The notes below the pieces were generated by a model. That model had not been told where the DNA came from and searched no databases. It saw nothing but the letters and a program-made list of their open reading frames with translations. DNA of 64,000 nt from contig OZ059894.1 in NCBI GenBank assembly GCA_964057225.1, positions 3,162,001 to 3,226,000 on the forward strand, written 5' to 3'. Shown one piece after another: positions 38,834 to 52,050 of the stretch. Made by a program: the position numbers and the translations under genes. The stretch's first letter is position 1; each line of letters opens with the position of its first letter. This DNA is from Auanema rhodensis. Taxonomy: Eukaryota; Nematoda; Chromadorea; Rhabditida; Rhabditidae.

Positions 38834-40587
38834 CTAATGCATCATTTTTCAAACAATCATAACTAATTTTTGTATTAAGCGTTTTTCAATGTAGTATAGT
38901 GCATTCGATGCGAATTTTCAAGCTGCGTCGATCTGTGTTATCAGATTTGCGCTAGCTTAAAAATGCACCGAGATATCAACTGATATAAGTTCACACTTAT
39001 ATCCTCGATTTTCACCCTGAAGAATTAATTTTTTCGTTGAATAACATTGTCCATCGTCTTTGCCTTGGAAAAAAGAATCTAAAAACATCTACTTTTTGCT
39101 AAATTATTTTGAAATTTTTCGAAAAAATTTTTGTCAAAATGTTTTTGGAAGCAATGTTGAGTGTACATGGAAACTCAACATACACTAATGCATCATTTTT
39201 CAAACGATCATAACTAATTTTTGTATTAAGCGTTTTTCAATGTAGTATAGTGCATTCGATGCGGATTTTCAAGCTGCGTCGATCTGTGTTATCAGATTTG
39301 CGCTAGCTTAAAAATGCACCGAGATATCAACTGATATAAGTTCACACTTATATCCTCGATTTTCACCCTGAAGAATTACTTTTTTCGTTGAATAACATTG
39401 TCCATCGTCTTTGCCTTGAAAAAAGGAATCTAAAAACATCTACTTTTCGCTAAATTATTTTGAAATTTTTCGAAAAAATTTTTGTCAAAATGTTTTTGGA
39501 AGCAATGTTGAGTGTACATGGAAACTCAACATACACTAATGCATCATTTTTCAAACGATCATAACTAATTTTTGTATTAAGCGTTTTTCAATGTAGTATA
39601 GTGCATTCGATGCGGATTTTTAAGCTGCGTCGATCTGTGTTATCAGATTTGCGCTAGCTTAAAAATGCACCGAGATATCAACTGATATAAGTTCACACTT
39701 ATATCCTCGATTTTCACCCTGAAGAATTAATTTTTTCGTTGAATAACATTGTCCATCGTCTTTGCATTGAAAAAAGGAATCTAAAAACATCTACTTTTTG
39801 CTAAATTATTTTGAAATTTTTCGAAAAAATTTTTGTCAAAATGTTTTTGGAAGCAATGTTGAGTGTACATGGAAACTCAACATACACTAATGCATCATTT
39901 TTCAAACGATCATAACTAATTTTTGTATTAAGCGTTTCTCAATGTAGTATAGTGCATTCGATGCGGATTTTCAAGCTGCGTCGATCTGTGTTATCAGATT
40001 TGCGCTAGCTTAAAAATGCACCGAGATATCAACTGATATAAGTTCACACTTATATCCTCGATTTTCACCCTGAAGAATTAATTTTTTCGTTGAATAACAT
40101 TGTCCATCGCCTTTGCCTTGAAAAAAGGAATCTAAAAACATCTACTTTTCGCTAAATTATTTTGAAATTTTTCGAAAAAATTTTTGTCAAAATGTTTTTG
40201 GAAGCAATGTTGAGTGTACATGGAAACTCAACATACACTAATGCATCATTTTTCAAACGATCATAACTAATTTTTGTATTAAGCGTTTTTAATGTAGTAT
40301 AGTGCATTCGATGCGGATTTTTAAGCTGCGTCGATCTGTGTTATCAGATTTGCGCTAGCTTAAAAATGCACCGAGATATCAACTGATATAAGTTCACACT
40401 TATATCCTCGATTTTCACCCTGAAGAATTAATTTTTTCGTTGAATAACATTGTCCATCGTCTTTGCATTGAAAAAAGGAATCTAAAAACATCTACTTTTT
40501 GCTAAATTATTTTGAAATTTTTCGAAAAAATTTTTGTCAAAATGTTTTTGGAAGCAATGTTGAGTGTACATGGAAACTCAACATACA
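38834..40587. repeat. Pentamer HOR 2, copy 2 (m112-m116)
   Basis: I, J, K, L, G/K, 1,754 bp. m116 is 350 bp because a base is lost in the 'gcgttttt' run near site 50. Its K-like right half (231a) differs from the D-like half of m111, so the two pentamer copies agree for four monomers and differ in the fifth. m113-m118 correspond to m54-m59. Confidence 0.8.
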
Positions 40588-43500
40588 CTAATGCATCATT
40601 TTTCAAACGATCATAACTAATTTTTGTATTAAGCGTTTCTCAATGTAGTATAGTGCATTCGATGCGGATTTTCAAGCTGCGTCGATCTGTGTTATCAGAT
40701 TTGCGCTAGCTTAAAAATGCACCGAGATATCAACTGATATAAGTTTACACTTATATCCTCGATTTTCACCCCGAAGAATTAATTTTTTCGTTGAATAACA
40801 TTGTCCATCGTCTTTGCCTTGAAAAAAGGAATCTAAAAACATCTACTTTTCGCTAAATTATTTTGAAATTTTTCGAAAAAATTTTTGTCAAAATGTTTTT
40901 GGAAGCAATGTTGAGTGTACATGGAAACTCAACATACACTAATGCATCATTTTTCAAACAATCATAACTAATTTTTGTATTAAGCGTTTTTCAATGTAGT
41001 ATAGTGCATTCGATGCGGATTTTTAAGCTGCGTCGATCTGTGTTATCGGATTTGCGCTAGCTGAAAAATGCACCGAGATATCAACTGATATAAGTTCACA
41101 CTTATATCCTCGATTTTCACCCTGAAGAATTAATTTTTTCGTTGAATAACATTGTCCATCGTCTTTGCCTTGAAAAAAAGAATCTAAAAACATCTACTTT
41201 TCGCTAAATTATTTTGAAATTTTTCGAAAAAATTTTTGTCAAAATGTTTTTGGAAGCAATGTTGAGTGTACATGGAAACTCAACATACACTAATGCATCA
41301 TTTTTCAAACAATCATAACTAATTTTTGTATTAAGCGTTTTTCAATGTAGTATAGTGCATTCGATGCGGATTTTTAAGCTGCGTCGATCTGTGTTATCCG
41401 ATTTGCGCTAGCTGAAAAATGCACCGAGATATCAACTGATATAAGTTCACACTTATATCCTCGATTTTCACCCTGAAGAATTAATTTTTTCGTTGAATAA
41501 CATTGTCCATCGTCTTTGCCTTGAAAAAAAGAATCTAAAAACATCTACTTTTCGCTAAATTATTTTGAAATTTTTCGAAAAAATTTTTGTCAAAATGTTT
41601 TTGGAAGCAATGTTGAGTGTACATGGAAACTCAACATACACTAATGCATCATTTTTCAAACGATCATAACTAATTTTTGTATTAAGCGTTTTTCAATGTA
41701 GTATAGTGCATTCGATGCGGATTTTCAAGCTGCGTCGATCTGTGTTATCAGATTTGCGCTAGCTTAAAAATGCACCGATATATCAACTGATAAAAGTTCA
41801 CACTTATATCCTCGATTTTCACCCTGAAGAATTAATTTTTTCGATGAATAACATTGTCCATCGTCTTTGCCTTGAAAAAAGGAATCTAAAAACATCTACT
41901 TTTCGCTAAATTATTTTGAAATTTTTCGAAAAAATTTTTGTCAAAATGTTTTTGGAAGCAATGTTGAGTGTACATGGAAACTCAACATACACTAATGCAT
42001 CATTTTTCAAACAATCATAACTAATTTTTGTATTAAGCGTTTTTCAATGTAGTATAGTGCATTCGATGCGAATTTTCAAGCTGCGTCGATCTGTGTTATC
42101 AGATTTGCGCTAGCTTAAAAATGCACCGAGATATCAACTGATATAAGTTCACACTTATATCCTCGATTTTCACCCTGAAGAATTAATTTTTTCGTTGAAT
42201 AACATTGTCCATCGTCTTTGCCTTGAAAAAAGGAATCTAAAAACATCTACTTTTTGCTAAATTATTTTGAAATTTTTCGAAAAAATTTTTGTCAAAATGT
42301 TTTTGGAAGCAATGTTGAGTGTACATGGAAACTCAACATACACTAATGCATCATTTTTCAAACGATCATAACTAATTTTTGTATTAAGCGTTTCTCAATG
42401 TAGTATAGTGCATTCGATGCGAATTTTCAAGCTGCGTCGATCTGTGTTATCAGATTTGCGCTAGCTTAAAAATGCACCGAGATATCAACTGATATAAGTT
42501 CACACTTATATCCTCGATTTTCACCCTGAAGAATTAATTTTTTCGTTGAATAACATTGTCCATCGTCTTTGCCTTGAAAAAAGGAATCTAAAAACATCTA
42601 CTTTTTGCTAAATTATTTTGAAATTTTTCGAAAAAATTTTTGTCAAAATGTTTTTGGAAGCAATGTTGAGTGTACATGGAAACTCAACATACACTAATGC
42701 ATCATTTTTCAAACGATCATAACTAATTTTTGTATTAAGCGTTTTTCAATGTAGTATAGTGCATTCGATGCGGATTTTTAAGCTGCGTCGATCTGTGTTA
42801 TCAGATTTGCGCTAGCTTAAAAATGCACCGAGATATCAACTGATATAAGTTCACACTTATATCCTCGATTTTCACCCTGAAGAATTAATTTTTTCGTTGA
42901 ATAACATTGCCCATCGTCTTTGCATTGAAAAAAGGAATCTAAAAACATCTACTTTTTGCTAAATTATTTTGAAATTTTTCGAAAAAATTTTTGTCAAAAT
43001 GTTTTTGGAAGCAATGTTGAGTGTACATGGAAACTCAACATACACTAATGCATCATTTTTCAAACGATCATAACTAATTTTTGTATTAAGCGTTTCTTAA
43101 TGTAGTATAGTGCATTCGATGCGGATTTTCAAGCTGCGTCGATCTGTGTTATCAGATTTGCGCTAGCTTAAAAATGCACCGAGATATCAACTGATATAAG
43201 TTCACACTTATATCCTCGATTTTCACCCTGAAGAATTAATTTTTTCGTTGAATAACATTGTCCATCGCCTTTGCCTTGAAAAAAGGAATCTAAAAACATC
43301 TACTTTTCGCTAAATTATTTTGAAATTTTTCGAAAAAATTTTTGTCAAAATGTTTTTGGAAGCAATGTTGAGTGTACATGGAAACTCAACATACACTAAT
43401 GCATCATTTTTCAAACGATCATAACTAATTTTTGTATTAAGCGTTTTTCAATGTAGTATAGTGCATTCGATGCGGATTTTTAAGCTGCGTCGATCTGTGT

Positions 43501-44097
43501 TATCAGATTTGCGCTAGCTTAAAAATGCACCGAGATATCAACTGATATAAGTTCACACTTATATCCTCGATTTTCACCCTGAAGAATTAATTTTTTCGTT
43601 GAATAACATTGTCCATCGTCTTTGCATTGAAAAAAGGAATCTAAAAACATCTACTTTTTGCTAAATTATTTTGAAATTTTTCGAAAAAATTTTTGTCAAA
43701 ATGTTTTTGGAAGCAATGTTGAGTGTACATGGAAACTCAACATACACTAATGCATCATTTTTCAAACGATCATAACTAATTTTTGTATTAAGCGTTTCTC
43801 AATGTAGTATAGTGCATTCGATGCGGATTTTCAAGCTGCGTCGATCTGTGTTATCAGATTTGCGCTAGCTTAAAAATGCACCGAGATATCAACTGATATA
43901 AGTTCACACTTATATCCTCGATTTTCACCCTGAAGAATTAATTTTTTCGTTGAATAACATTGTCCATCGTCTTTGCCTTGAAAAAAGGAATCTAAAAACA
44001 TCTACTTTTCGCTAAATTATTTTGAAATTTTTCGAAAAAATTTTTGTCAAAATGTTTTTGGAAGCAATGTTGAGTGTACATGGAAACTCAACATACA
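40588..44097. repeat. Mixed block (m117-m126)
   Basis: Order is N, A (110g, unique), A(264c), D, I-like, a 52c/80a monomer, K (217c), L-like with 52c and 54t, K, and a 52c/86c monomer. m122 and m124 combine markers normally found in separate types, so they are probably chimeras. The start (m117-m119) follows the pattern of m58-m59; the rest has no single long match in the window. Confidence 0.7.
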
Positions 44098-44328
44098 CTA
44101 ATGCATCATTTTTCAAACGATCATAACTAATTTTTGTATTAAGCGTTTTTCAATGTAGTATAGTGCATTCGATGCGGATTTTTAAGCTGCGTCGATCTGT
44201 GTTATCAGATTTGCGCTAGCTTAAAAATGCACCGAGATATCAACTGATATAAGTTCACACTTATATCCTCGATTTTCACCCTGAAGAATTAAAAGCAATG
44301 TTGAGTGTACATGGAAACTCAACATACA
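44098..44328. repeat. 231-bp deletion monomer, second copy (m127)
   Basis: This is the same 196-315 deletion as at 22808, with the same junction base for base. It starts exactly 21,290 bp after the first copy: 59 full monomers of 351 bp, one of 350 bp and one of 231 bp. The left flank differs (m126 against m65), which places one edge of the duplicated segment at or just before this monomer. Confidence 0.95.
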
Positions 44329-46434
44329 CTAATGCATCATTTTTCAAACGATCATAACTAATTTTTGTATTAAGCGTTTCTCAATGTAGTATAGTGCATT
44401 CGATGCGGATTTTCAAGCTGCGTCGATCTGTGTTATCAGATTTGCGCTAGCTTAAAAATGCACCGAGATATCAACTGATATAAGTTCACACTTATATCCT
44501 CGATTTTCACCCTGAAGAATTAATTTTTTCGTTGAATAACATTATCCATCGTCTTTGCCTTGAAAAAAGAAATCTAAAAACATCTACTTTTTGCTAAATT
44601 ATTTTGAAATTTTTCGAAAAAATTTTTGTCAAAATGTTTTTGGAAGCAATGTTGAGTGTACATGGAAACTCAACATACACTAATGCATCATTTTTCAAAC
44701 GATCATAACTAATTTTTGTATTAAGCGTTTCTCAATGTAGTATAGTGCATTCGATGCGGATTTTTAAGCTGCGTCGATCTGTGTTATCAGATTTGCGCTA
44801 GCTTAAAAATGCACCGAGATATCAACTGATATAAGTTCACACTTATATCCTCGATTTTCACCCTGAAGAATTAATTTTTTCGTTGAATAACATTGTCCAT
44901 CGTCTTTGCATTGAAAAAAGGAATCTAAAAACATCTACTTTTTGCTAAATTATTTTGAAATTTTTCGAAAAAATTTTTGTCAAAATGTTTTTGGAAGCAA
45001 TGTTGAGTGTACATGGAAACTCAACATACACTAATGCATCATTTTTCAAACGATCATAACTAATTTTTGTATTAAGCGTTTCTCAATGTAGTATAGTGCA
45101 TTCGATGCGGATTTTCAAGCTGCGTCGATCTGTGTTATCAGATTTGCGCTAGCTTAAAAATGCACCGAGATATCAACTGATATAAGTTTACACTTATATC
45201 CTCGATTTTCACCCCGAAGAATTAATTTTTTCGTTGAATAACATTGTCCATCGTCTTTGCCTTGAAAAAAGGAATCTAAAAACATCTACTTTTTGCTAAA
45301 TTATTCTGAAATTTTTCGAAAAAATTTTTGTCAAAATGTTTTTGGAAGCAATGTTGAGTGTACATGGAAACTCAACATACACTAATGCATCATTTTTCAA
45401 ACGATCATAACTAATTTTTGTATTAAGCGTTTTTCAATGTAGTATAGTGCATTCGATGCGGATTTTTAAGCTGCGTCGAGCTGTGTTATCAGATTTGCGC
45501 TAGCTTAAAAATGCACCGAGATATCAACTGATATAAGTTCACACTTATATCCTCGATTTTCACCCTGAAGAATTAGTTTTTTCGTTGAATAACATTGTCC
45601 ATCGTCTTTGCCTTGAAAAAAGGAATCTAAAAACATCTACTTCTTCCTAAATTATTTTGAAATTTTTCGAAAAAATTTTTGTCAAAATGTTTTTGGAAGC
45701 AATGTTGAGTGTACATGGAAACTCAACATACACTAATGCATCATTTTTCAAACGATCATAACTAATTTTTGTATTAAGCGTTTTTCAATGTAGTATAGTG
45801 CATTCGATGCGGATTTTTAAGCTGCATCGATCTGTGTTATCAGATTTGCGCTAGCTTAAAAATGCACCGAGATATCAACTGATATAAGTTCACACTTATA
45901 TCCTCGATTTTCACCCTGAAGAATTAATTTTTTCGTTGAATAACTATGTCCATCGTCTTTGCCTTGAAAAAAGGAATCTAAAAACATCTACTTTTTGCTA
46001 AATTATTTTGAAATTTTTCGAAAAAATTTTTGTCAAAATGTTTTTGGAAGTAATGTTGAGTGTACATGGAAACTCAACATACACTAATGCATCATTTTTC
46101 AAACGATCATAACTAATTTTTGTATAAAGCGTTTTTCAATGTAGTATAGTGCATTCGATGCGGATTTTTAAGCTGCATCGATCTGTGTTATCAGATTTGC
46201 GCTAGCTTAAAAATGCACCGAGATATCAACTGATATAAGTTCACACTTATATCCTCGATTTTCACCCCGAAGAATTAATTTTTTCGTTGAATAACATTGT
46301 CCATCGTCTTTGCCTTGAAAAAAGGAATCTAAAAACATCTACTTTCTGCTAAATTATTCTGAAATTTTTCGAAAAAATTTTTGTCAAAATGTTTTTGGAA
46401 GCAATGTTGAGTGTACATGGAAACTCAACATACA
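44329..46434. repeat. O-K-N-P-Q-R run, copy 2 (m128-m133)
   Basis: Six monomers matching m67-m72 in order and markers, with one difference seen (site 36). After m133 the two regions diverge: here an R monomer with 195c follows and starts a tetramer HOR, whereas the first copy continues with N and then the B/S block. This copy appears to have seeded the P-Q-R arrays to its right. Confidence 0.9.
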
Positions 46435-47838
46435 CTAATGCATCATTTTTCAAACGATCATAACTAATTTTTGTATAAAGCGTTTTTCAATGTAGTATAG
46501 TGCATTCGATGCGGATTTTTAAGCTGCATCGATCTGTGTTATCAGATTTGCGCTAGCTTAAAAATGCACCGAGATATCAACTGATATAAGTTCACACTTA
46601 TATCCTCGATTTTCACCCCGAAGAATTACTTTTTTCGTTGAATAACATTGTCCATCGTCTTTGCCTTGAAAAAAGGAATCTAAAAACATCTACTTTCTGC
46701 TAAATTATTCTGAAATTTTTCGAAAAAATTTTTGTCAAAATGTTTTTGGAAGCAATGTTGAGTGTACATGGAAACTCAACATACACTAATGCATCATTTT
46801 TCAAACGATCATAACTAATTTTTGTATTAAGCGTTTTTCAATGTAGTATAGTGCATTCGATGCGGATTTTTGAGCTGCGTCGAGCTGTGTTATCAGATTT
46901 GCGCTAGCTTAAAAATGCACCGAGATATCAACTGATATAAGTTCACACTTATATCCTCGATTTTCACCCTGAAGAATTAGTTTTTTCGTTGAATAACATT
47001 GTCCATCGTCTTTGCCTTGAAAAAAGGAATCTAAAAACATCTACTTCTTCCTAAATTATTTTGAAATTTTTCGAAAAAATTTTTGTCAAAATGTTTTTGG
47101 AAGCAATGTTGAGTGTACATGGAAACTCAACATACACTAATGCATCATTTTTCAAACGATCATAACTAATTTTTGTATTAAGCGTTTTTCAATGTAGTAT
47201 AGTGCATTCGATGCGGATTTTTAAGCTGCATCGATCTGTGTTATCAGATTTGCGCTAGCTTAAAAATGCACCGAGATATCAACTGATATAAGTTCACACT
47301 TATATCCTCGATTTTCACCCTGAAGAATTAATTTTTTCGTTGAATAACTATGTCCATCGTCTTTGCCTTGAAAAAAGGAATCTAAAAACATCTACTTTTT
47401 GCTAAATTATTTTGAAATTTTTCGAAAAAATTTTTGTCAAAATGTTTTTGGAAGTAATGTTGAGTGTACATGGAAACTCAACATACACTAATGCATCATT
47501 TTTCAAACGATCATAACTAATTTTTGTATAAAGCGTTTTTCAATGTAGTATAGTGCATTCGATGCGGATTTTTAAGCTGCATCGATCTGTGTTATCAGAT
47601 TTGCGCTAGCTTAAAAATGCACCGAGATATCAACTGATATAAGTTCACACTTATATCCTCGATTTTCACCCCGAAGAATTAATTTTTTCGTTGAATAACA
47701 TTGTCCATCGTCTTTGCCTTGAAAAAAGGAATCTAAAAACATCTACTTTCTGCTAAATTATTCTGAAATTTTTCGAAAAAATTTTTGTCAAAATGTTTTT
47801 GGAAGCAATGTTGAGTGTACATGGAAACTCAACATACA
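46435..47838. repeat. R-P-Q-R tetramer HOR, copy 1 (m134-m137)
   Basis: R with 195c, P with 87g ('tttttgagc'), Q, R; 1,404 bp. It is an expansion of the P-Q-R run just upstream with two new markers (195c and 87g) shared by both tetramer copies. Confidence 0.9.
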
Positions 47839-49242
47839 CTAATGCATCATTTTTCAAACGATCATAACTAATTTTTGTATAAAGCGTTTTTCAATGTAGT
47901 ATAGTGCATTCGATGCGGATTTTTAAGCTGCATCGATCTGTGTTATCAGATTTGCGCTAGCTTAAAAATGCACCGAGATATCAACTGATATAAGTTCACA
48001 CTTATATCCTCGATTTTCACCCCGAAGAATTACTTTTTTCGTTGAATAACATTGTCCATCGTCTTTGCCTTGAAAAAAGGAATCTAAAAACATCTACTTT
48101 CTGCTAAATTATTCTGAAATTTTTCGAAAAAATTTTTGTCAAAATGTTTTTGGAAGCAATGTTGAGTGTACATGGAAACTCAACATACACTAATGCATCA
48201 TTTTTCAAACGATCATAACTAATTTTTGTATTAAGCGTTTTTCAATGTAGTATAGTGCATTCGATGCGGATTTTTGAGCTGCGTCGAGCTGTGTTATCAG
48301 ATTTGCGCTAGCTTAAAAATGCACCGAGATATCAACTGATATAAGTTCACACTTATATCCTCGATTTTCACCCTGAAGAATTAGTTTTTTCGTTGAATAA
48401 CATTGTCCATCGTCTTTGCCTTGAAAAAAGGAATCTAAAAACATCTACTTCTTCCTAAATTATTTTGAAATTTTTCGAAAAAATTTTTGTCAAAATGTTT
48501 TTGGAAGCAATGTTGAGTGTACATGGAAACTCAACATACACTAATGCATCATTTTTCAAACGATCATAACTAATTTTTGTATTAAGCGTTTTTCAATGTA
48601 GTATAGTGCATTCGATGCGGATTTTTAAGCTGCATCGATCTGTGTTATCAGATTTGCGCTAGCTTAAAAATGCACCGAGATATCAACTGATATAAGTTCA
48701 CACTTATATCCTCGATTTTCACCCTGAAGAATTAATTTTTTCGTTGAATAACTATGTCCATCGTCTTTGCCTTGAAAAAAGGAATCTAAAAACATCTACT
48801 TTTTGCTAAATTATTTTGAAATTTTTCGAAAAAATTTTTGTCAAAATGTTTTTGGAAGTAATGTTGAGTGTACATGGAAACTCAACATACACTAATGCAT
48901 CATTTTTCAAACGATCATAACTAATTTTTGTATAAAGCGTTTTTCAATGTAGTATAGTGCATTCGATGCGGATTTTTAAGCTGCATCGATCTGTGTTATC
49001 AGATTTGCGCTAGCTTAAAAATGCACCGAGATATCAACTGATATAAGTTCACACTTATATCCTCGATTTTCACCCCGAAGAATTAATTTTTTCGTTGAAT
49101 AACATTGTCCATCGTCTTTGCCTTGAAAAAAGGAATCTAAAAACATCTACTTTCTGCTAAATTATCCTGAAATTTTTCGAAAAAATTTTTGTCAAAATGT
49201 TTTTGGAAGCAATGTTGAGTGTACATGGAAACTCAACATACA
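47839..49242. repeat. R-P-Q-R tetramer HOR, copy 2 (m138-m141)
   Basis: Repeats 46435-47838 in direct tandem. The only difference noticed over 1,404 bp is 'attatcctg' for 'attattctg' (site 275) in the last monomer, so the duplication is recent. Confidence 0.9.
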
Positions 49243-52050
49243 CTAATGCATCATTTTTCAAACGATCATAACTAATTTTTGTATTAAGCGTTTTTCAATG
49301 TAGTATAGTGCATTCGATGCGGATTTTTAAGCTGCGTCGAGCTGTGTTATCAGATTTGCGCTAGCTTAAAAATGCACCGAGATATCAACTGATATAAGTT
49401 CACACTTATATCCTCGATTTTCACCCTGAAGAATTAATTTTTTCGTTGAATAACTATGTCCATCGTCTTTGCCTTGAAAAAAGGAATCTAAAAACATCTA
49501 CTTTTTGCTAAATTATTTTGAAATTTTTCGAAAAAATTTTTGTCAAAATGTTTTTGGAAGTAATGTTGAGTGTACATGGAAACTCAACATACACTAATGC
49601 ATCATTTTTCAAACGATCATAACTAATTTTTGTATAAAGCGTTTTTCAATGTAGTATAGTGCATTCGATGCGGATTTTTAAGCTGCATCGATCTGTGTTA
49701 TCAGATTTGCGCTAGCTTAAAAATGCACCGAGATATCAACTGATATAAGTTCACACTTATATCCTCGATTTTCACCCCGAAGAATTAATTTTTTCGTTGA
49801 ATAACATTGTCCATCGTCTTTGCCTTGAAAAAAGGAATCTAAAAACATCTACTTTCTGCTAAATTATTCTGAAATTTTTCGAAAAAATTTTTGTCAAAAT
49901 GTTTTTGGAAGCAATGTTGAGTGTACATGGAAACTCAACATACACTAATGCATCATTTTTCAAACGATCATAACTAATTTTTGTATTAAGCGTTTCTCAA
50001 TGTAGTATAGTGCATTCGATGCGGATTTTTAAGCTGCGTCGAGCTGTGTTATCAGATTTGCGCTAGCTTAAAAATGCACCGAGATATCAACTGATATAAG
50101 TTCACACTTATATCCTCGATTTTCACCCTGAAGAATTAGTTTTTTCGTTGAATAACATTGTCCATCGTCTTTGCCTTGAAAAAAGGAATCTAAAAACATC
50201 TACTTCTTGCTAAATTATTTTGAAATTTTTCGAAAAAATTTTTGTCAAAATGTTTTTGGAAGCAATGTTGAGTGTACATGGAAACTCAACATACACTAAT
50301 GCATCATTTTTCAAACGATCATAACTAATTTTTGTATTAAGCGTTTCTCAATGTAGTATAGTGCATTCGATGCGGATTTTCAAGCTGCGTCGATCTGTGT
50401 TATCAGATTTGCGCTAGCTTAAAAATGCACCGAGATATCAACTGATATAAGTTCACACTTATATCCTCGATTTTCACCCTGAAGAATTAGTTTTTTCGTT
50501 GAATAACATTGTCCATCGTCTTTGCCTTGAAAAAAGGAATCTAAAAACATCTACTTCTTCCTAAATTATTTTGAAATTTTTCGAAAAAATTTTTGTCAAA
50601 ATGTTTTTGGAAGCAATGTTGAGTGTACATGGAAACTCAACATACACTAATGCATCATTTTTCAAACGATCATAACTAATTTTTGTATTAAGCGTTTTTC
50701 AATGTAGTATAGTGCATTCGATGCGGATTTTTAAGCTGCATCGATCTGTGTTATCAGATTTGCGCTAGCTTAAAAATGCACCGAGATATTAACTGATATA
50801 AGTTCACACTTATATCCTCGATTTTCACCCTGAAGAATTAATTTTTTCGTTGAATAACTATGTCCATCGTCTTTGCCTTGAAAAAAGGAATCTAAAAACA
50901 TCTACTTTTTGCTAAATTATTTTGAAATTTTTCGAAAAAATTTTTGTCAAAATGTTTTTGGAAGCAATGTTGAGTGTACATGGAAACTCAACATACACTA
51001 ATGCATCATTTTTCAAACGATCATAACTAATTTTTGTATTAAGCGTTTCTCAATGTAGTATAGTGCATTCGATGCGGATTTTCAAGCTGCGTCGATCTGT
51101 GTTATCAGATTTGCGCTAGCTTAAAAATGCACCGAGATATCAACTGATATAAGTTTACACTTATATCCTCGATTTTCACCCCGAAGAATTAATTTTTTCG
51201 TTGAATAACATTGTCCATCGTCTTTGCCTTGAAAAAAGGAATCTAAAAACATCTACTTTTTGCTAAATTATTCTGAAATTTTTCGAAAAAATTTTTGTCA
51301 AAATGTTTTTGGAAGCAATGTTGAGTGTACATGGAAACTCAACATACACTAATGCATCATTTTTCAAACGATCATAACTAATTTTTGTATTAAGCGTTTT
51401 TCAATGTAGTATAGTGCATTCGATGCGGATTTTTAAGCTGCGTCGAGCTGTGTTATCAGATTTGCGCTAGCTTAAAAATGCACCGAGATATCAACTGATA
51501 TAAGTTCACACTTATATCCTCGATTTTCACCCTGAAGAATTAGTTTTTTCGTTGAATAACATTGTCCATCGTCTTTGCCTTGAAAAAAGGAATCTAAAAA
51601 CATCTACTTCTTCCTAAATTATTTTGAAATTTTTCGAAAAAATTTTTGTCAAAATGTTTTTGGAAGCAATGTTGAGTGTACATGGAAACTCAACATACAC
51701 TAATGCATCATTTTTCAAACGATCATAACTAATTTTTGTATTAAGCGTTTTTCAATGTAGTATAGTGCATTCGATGCGGATTTTTAAGCTGCATCGATCT
51801 GTGTTATCAGATTTGCGCTAGCTTAAAAATGCACCGAGATATCAACTGATATAAGTTCACACTTATATCCTCGATTTTCACCCTGAAGAATTAATTTTTT
51901 CGTTGAATAACTATGTCCATCGTCTTTGCCTTGAAAAAAGGAATCTAAAAACATCTACTTTCTGCTAAATTATTCTGAAATTTTTCGAAAAAATTTTTGT
52001 CAAAATGTTTTTGGAAGCAATGTTGAGTGTACATGGAAACTCAACATACA
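49243..52050. repeat. Octamer block, copy 1 (m142-m149)
   Basis: m142 is a P/Q chimera (99g left, 'actatgtcc' and 319t right). m143 is R. m144 has 52c, 99g, 195g and 262c. m145 is N-left/P-right. m146 is Q with 144t. m147 is N, m148 is P, and m149 is Q-left/R-right. m142-m144 recur 2,808 bp (eight monomers) downstream as m150-m152, and m147-m148 recur as m153-m154, so two offsets (eight and six monomers) are superimposed. Confidence 0.8.
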
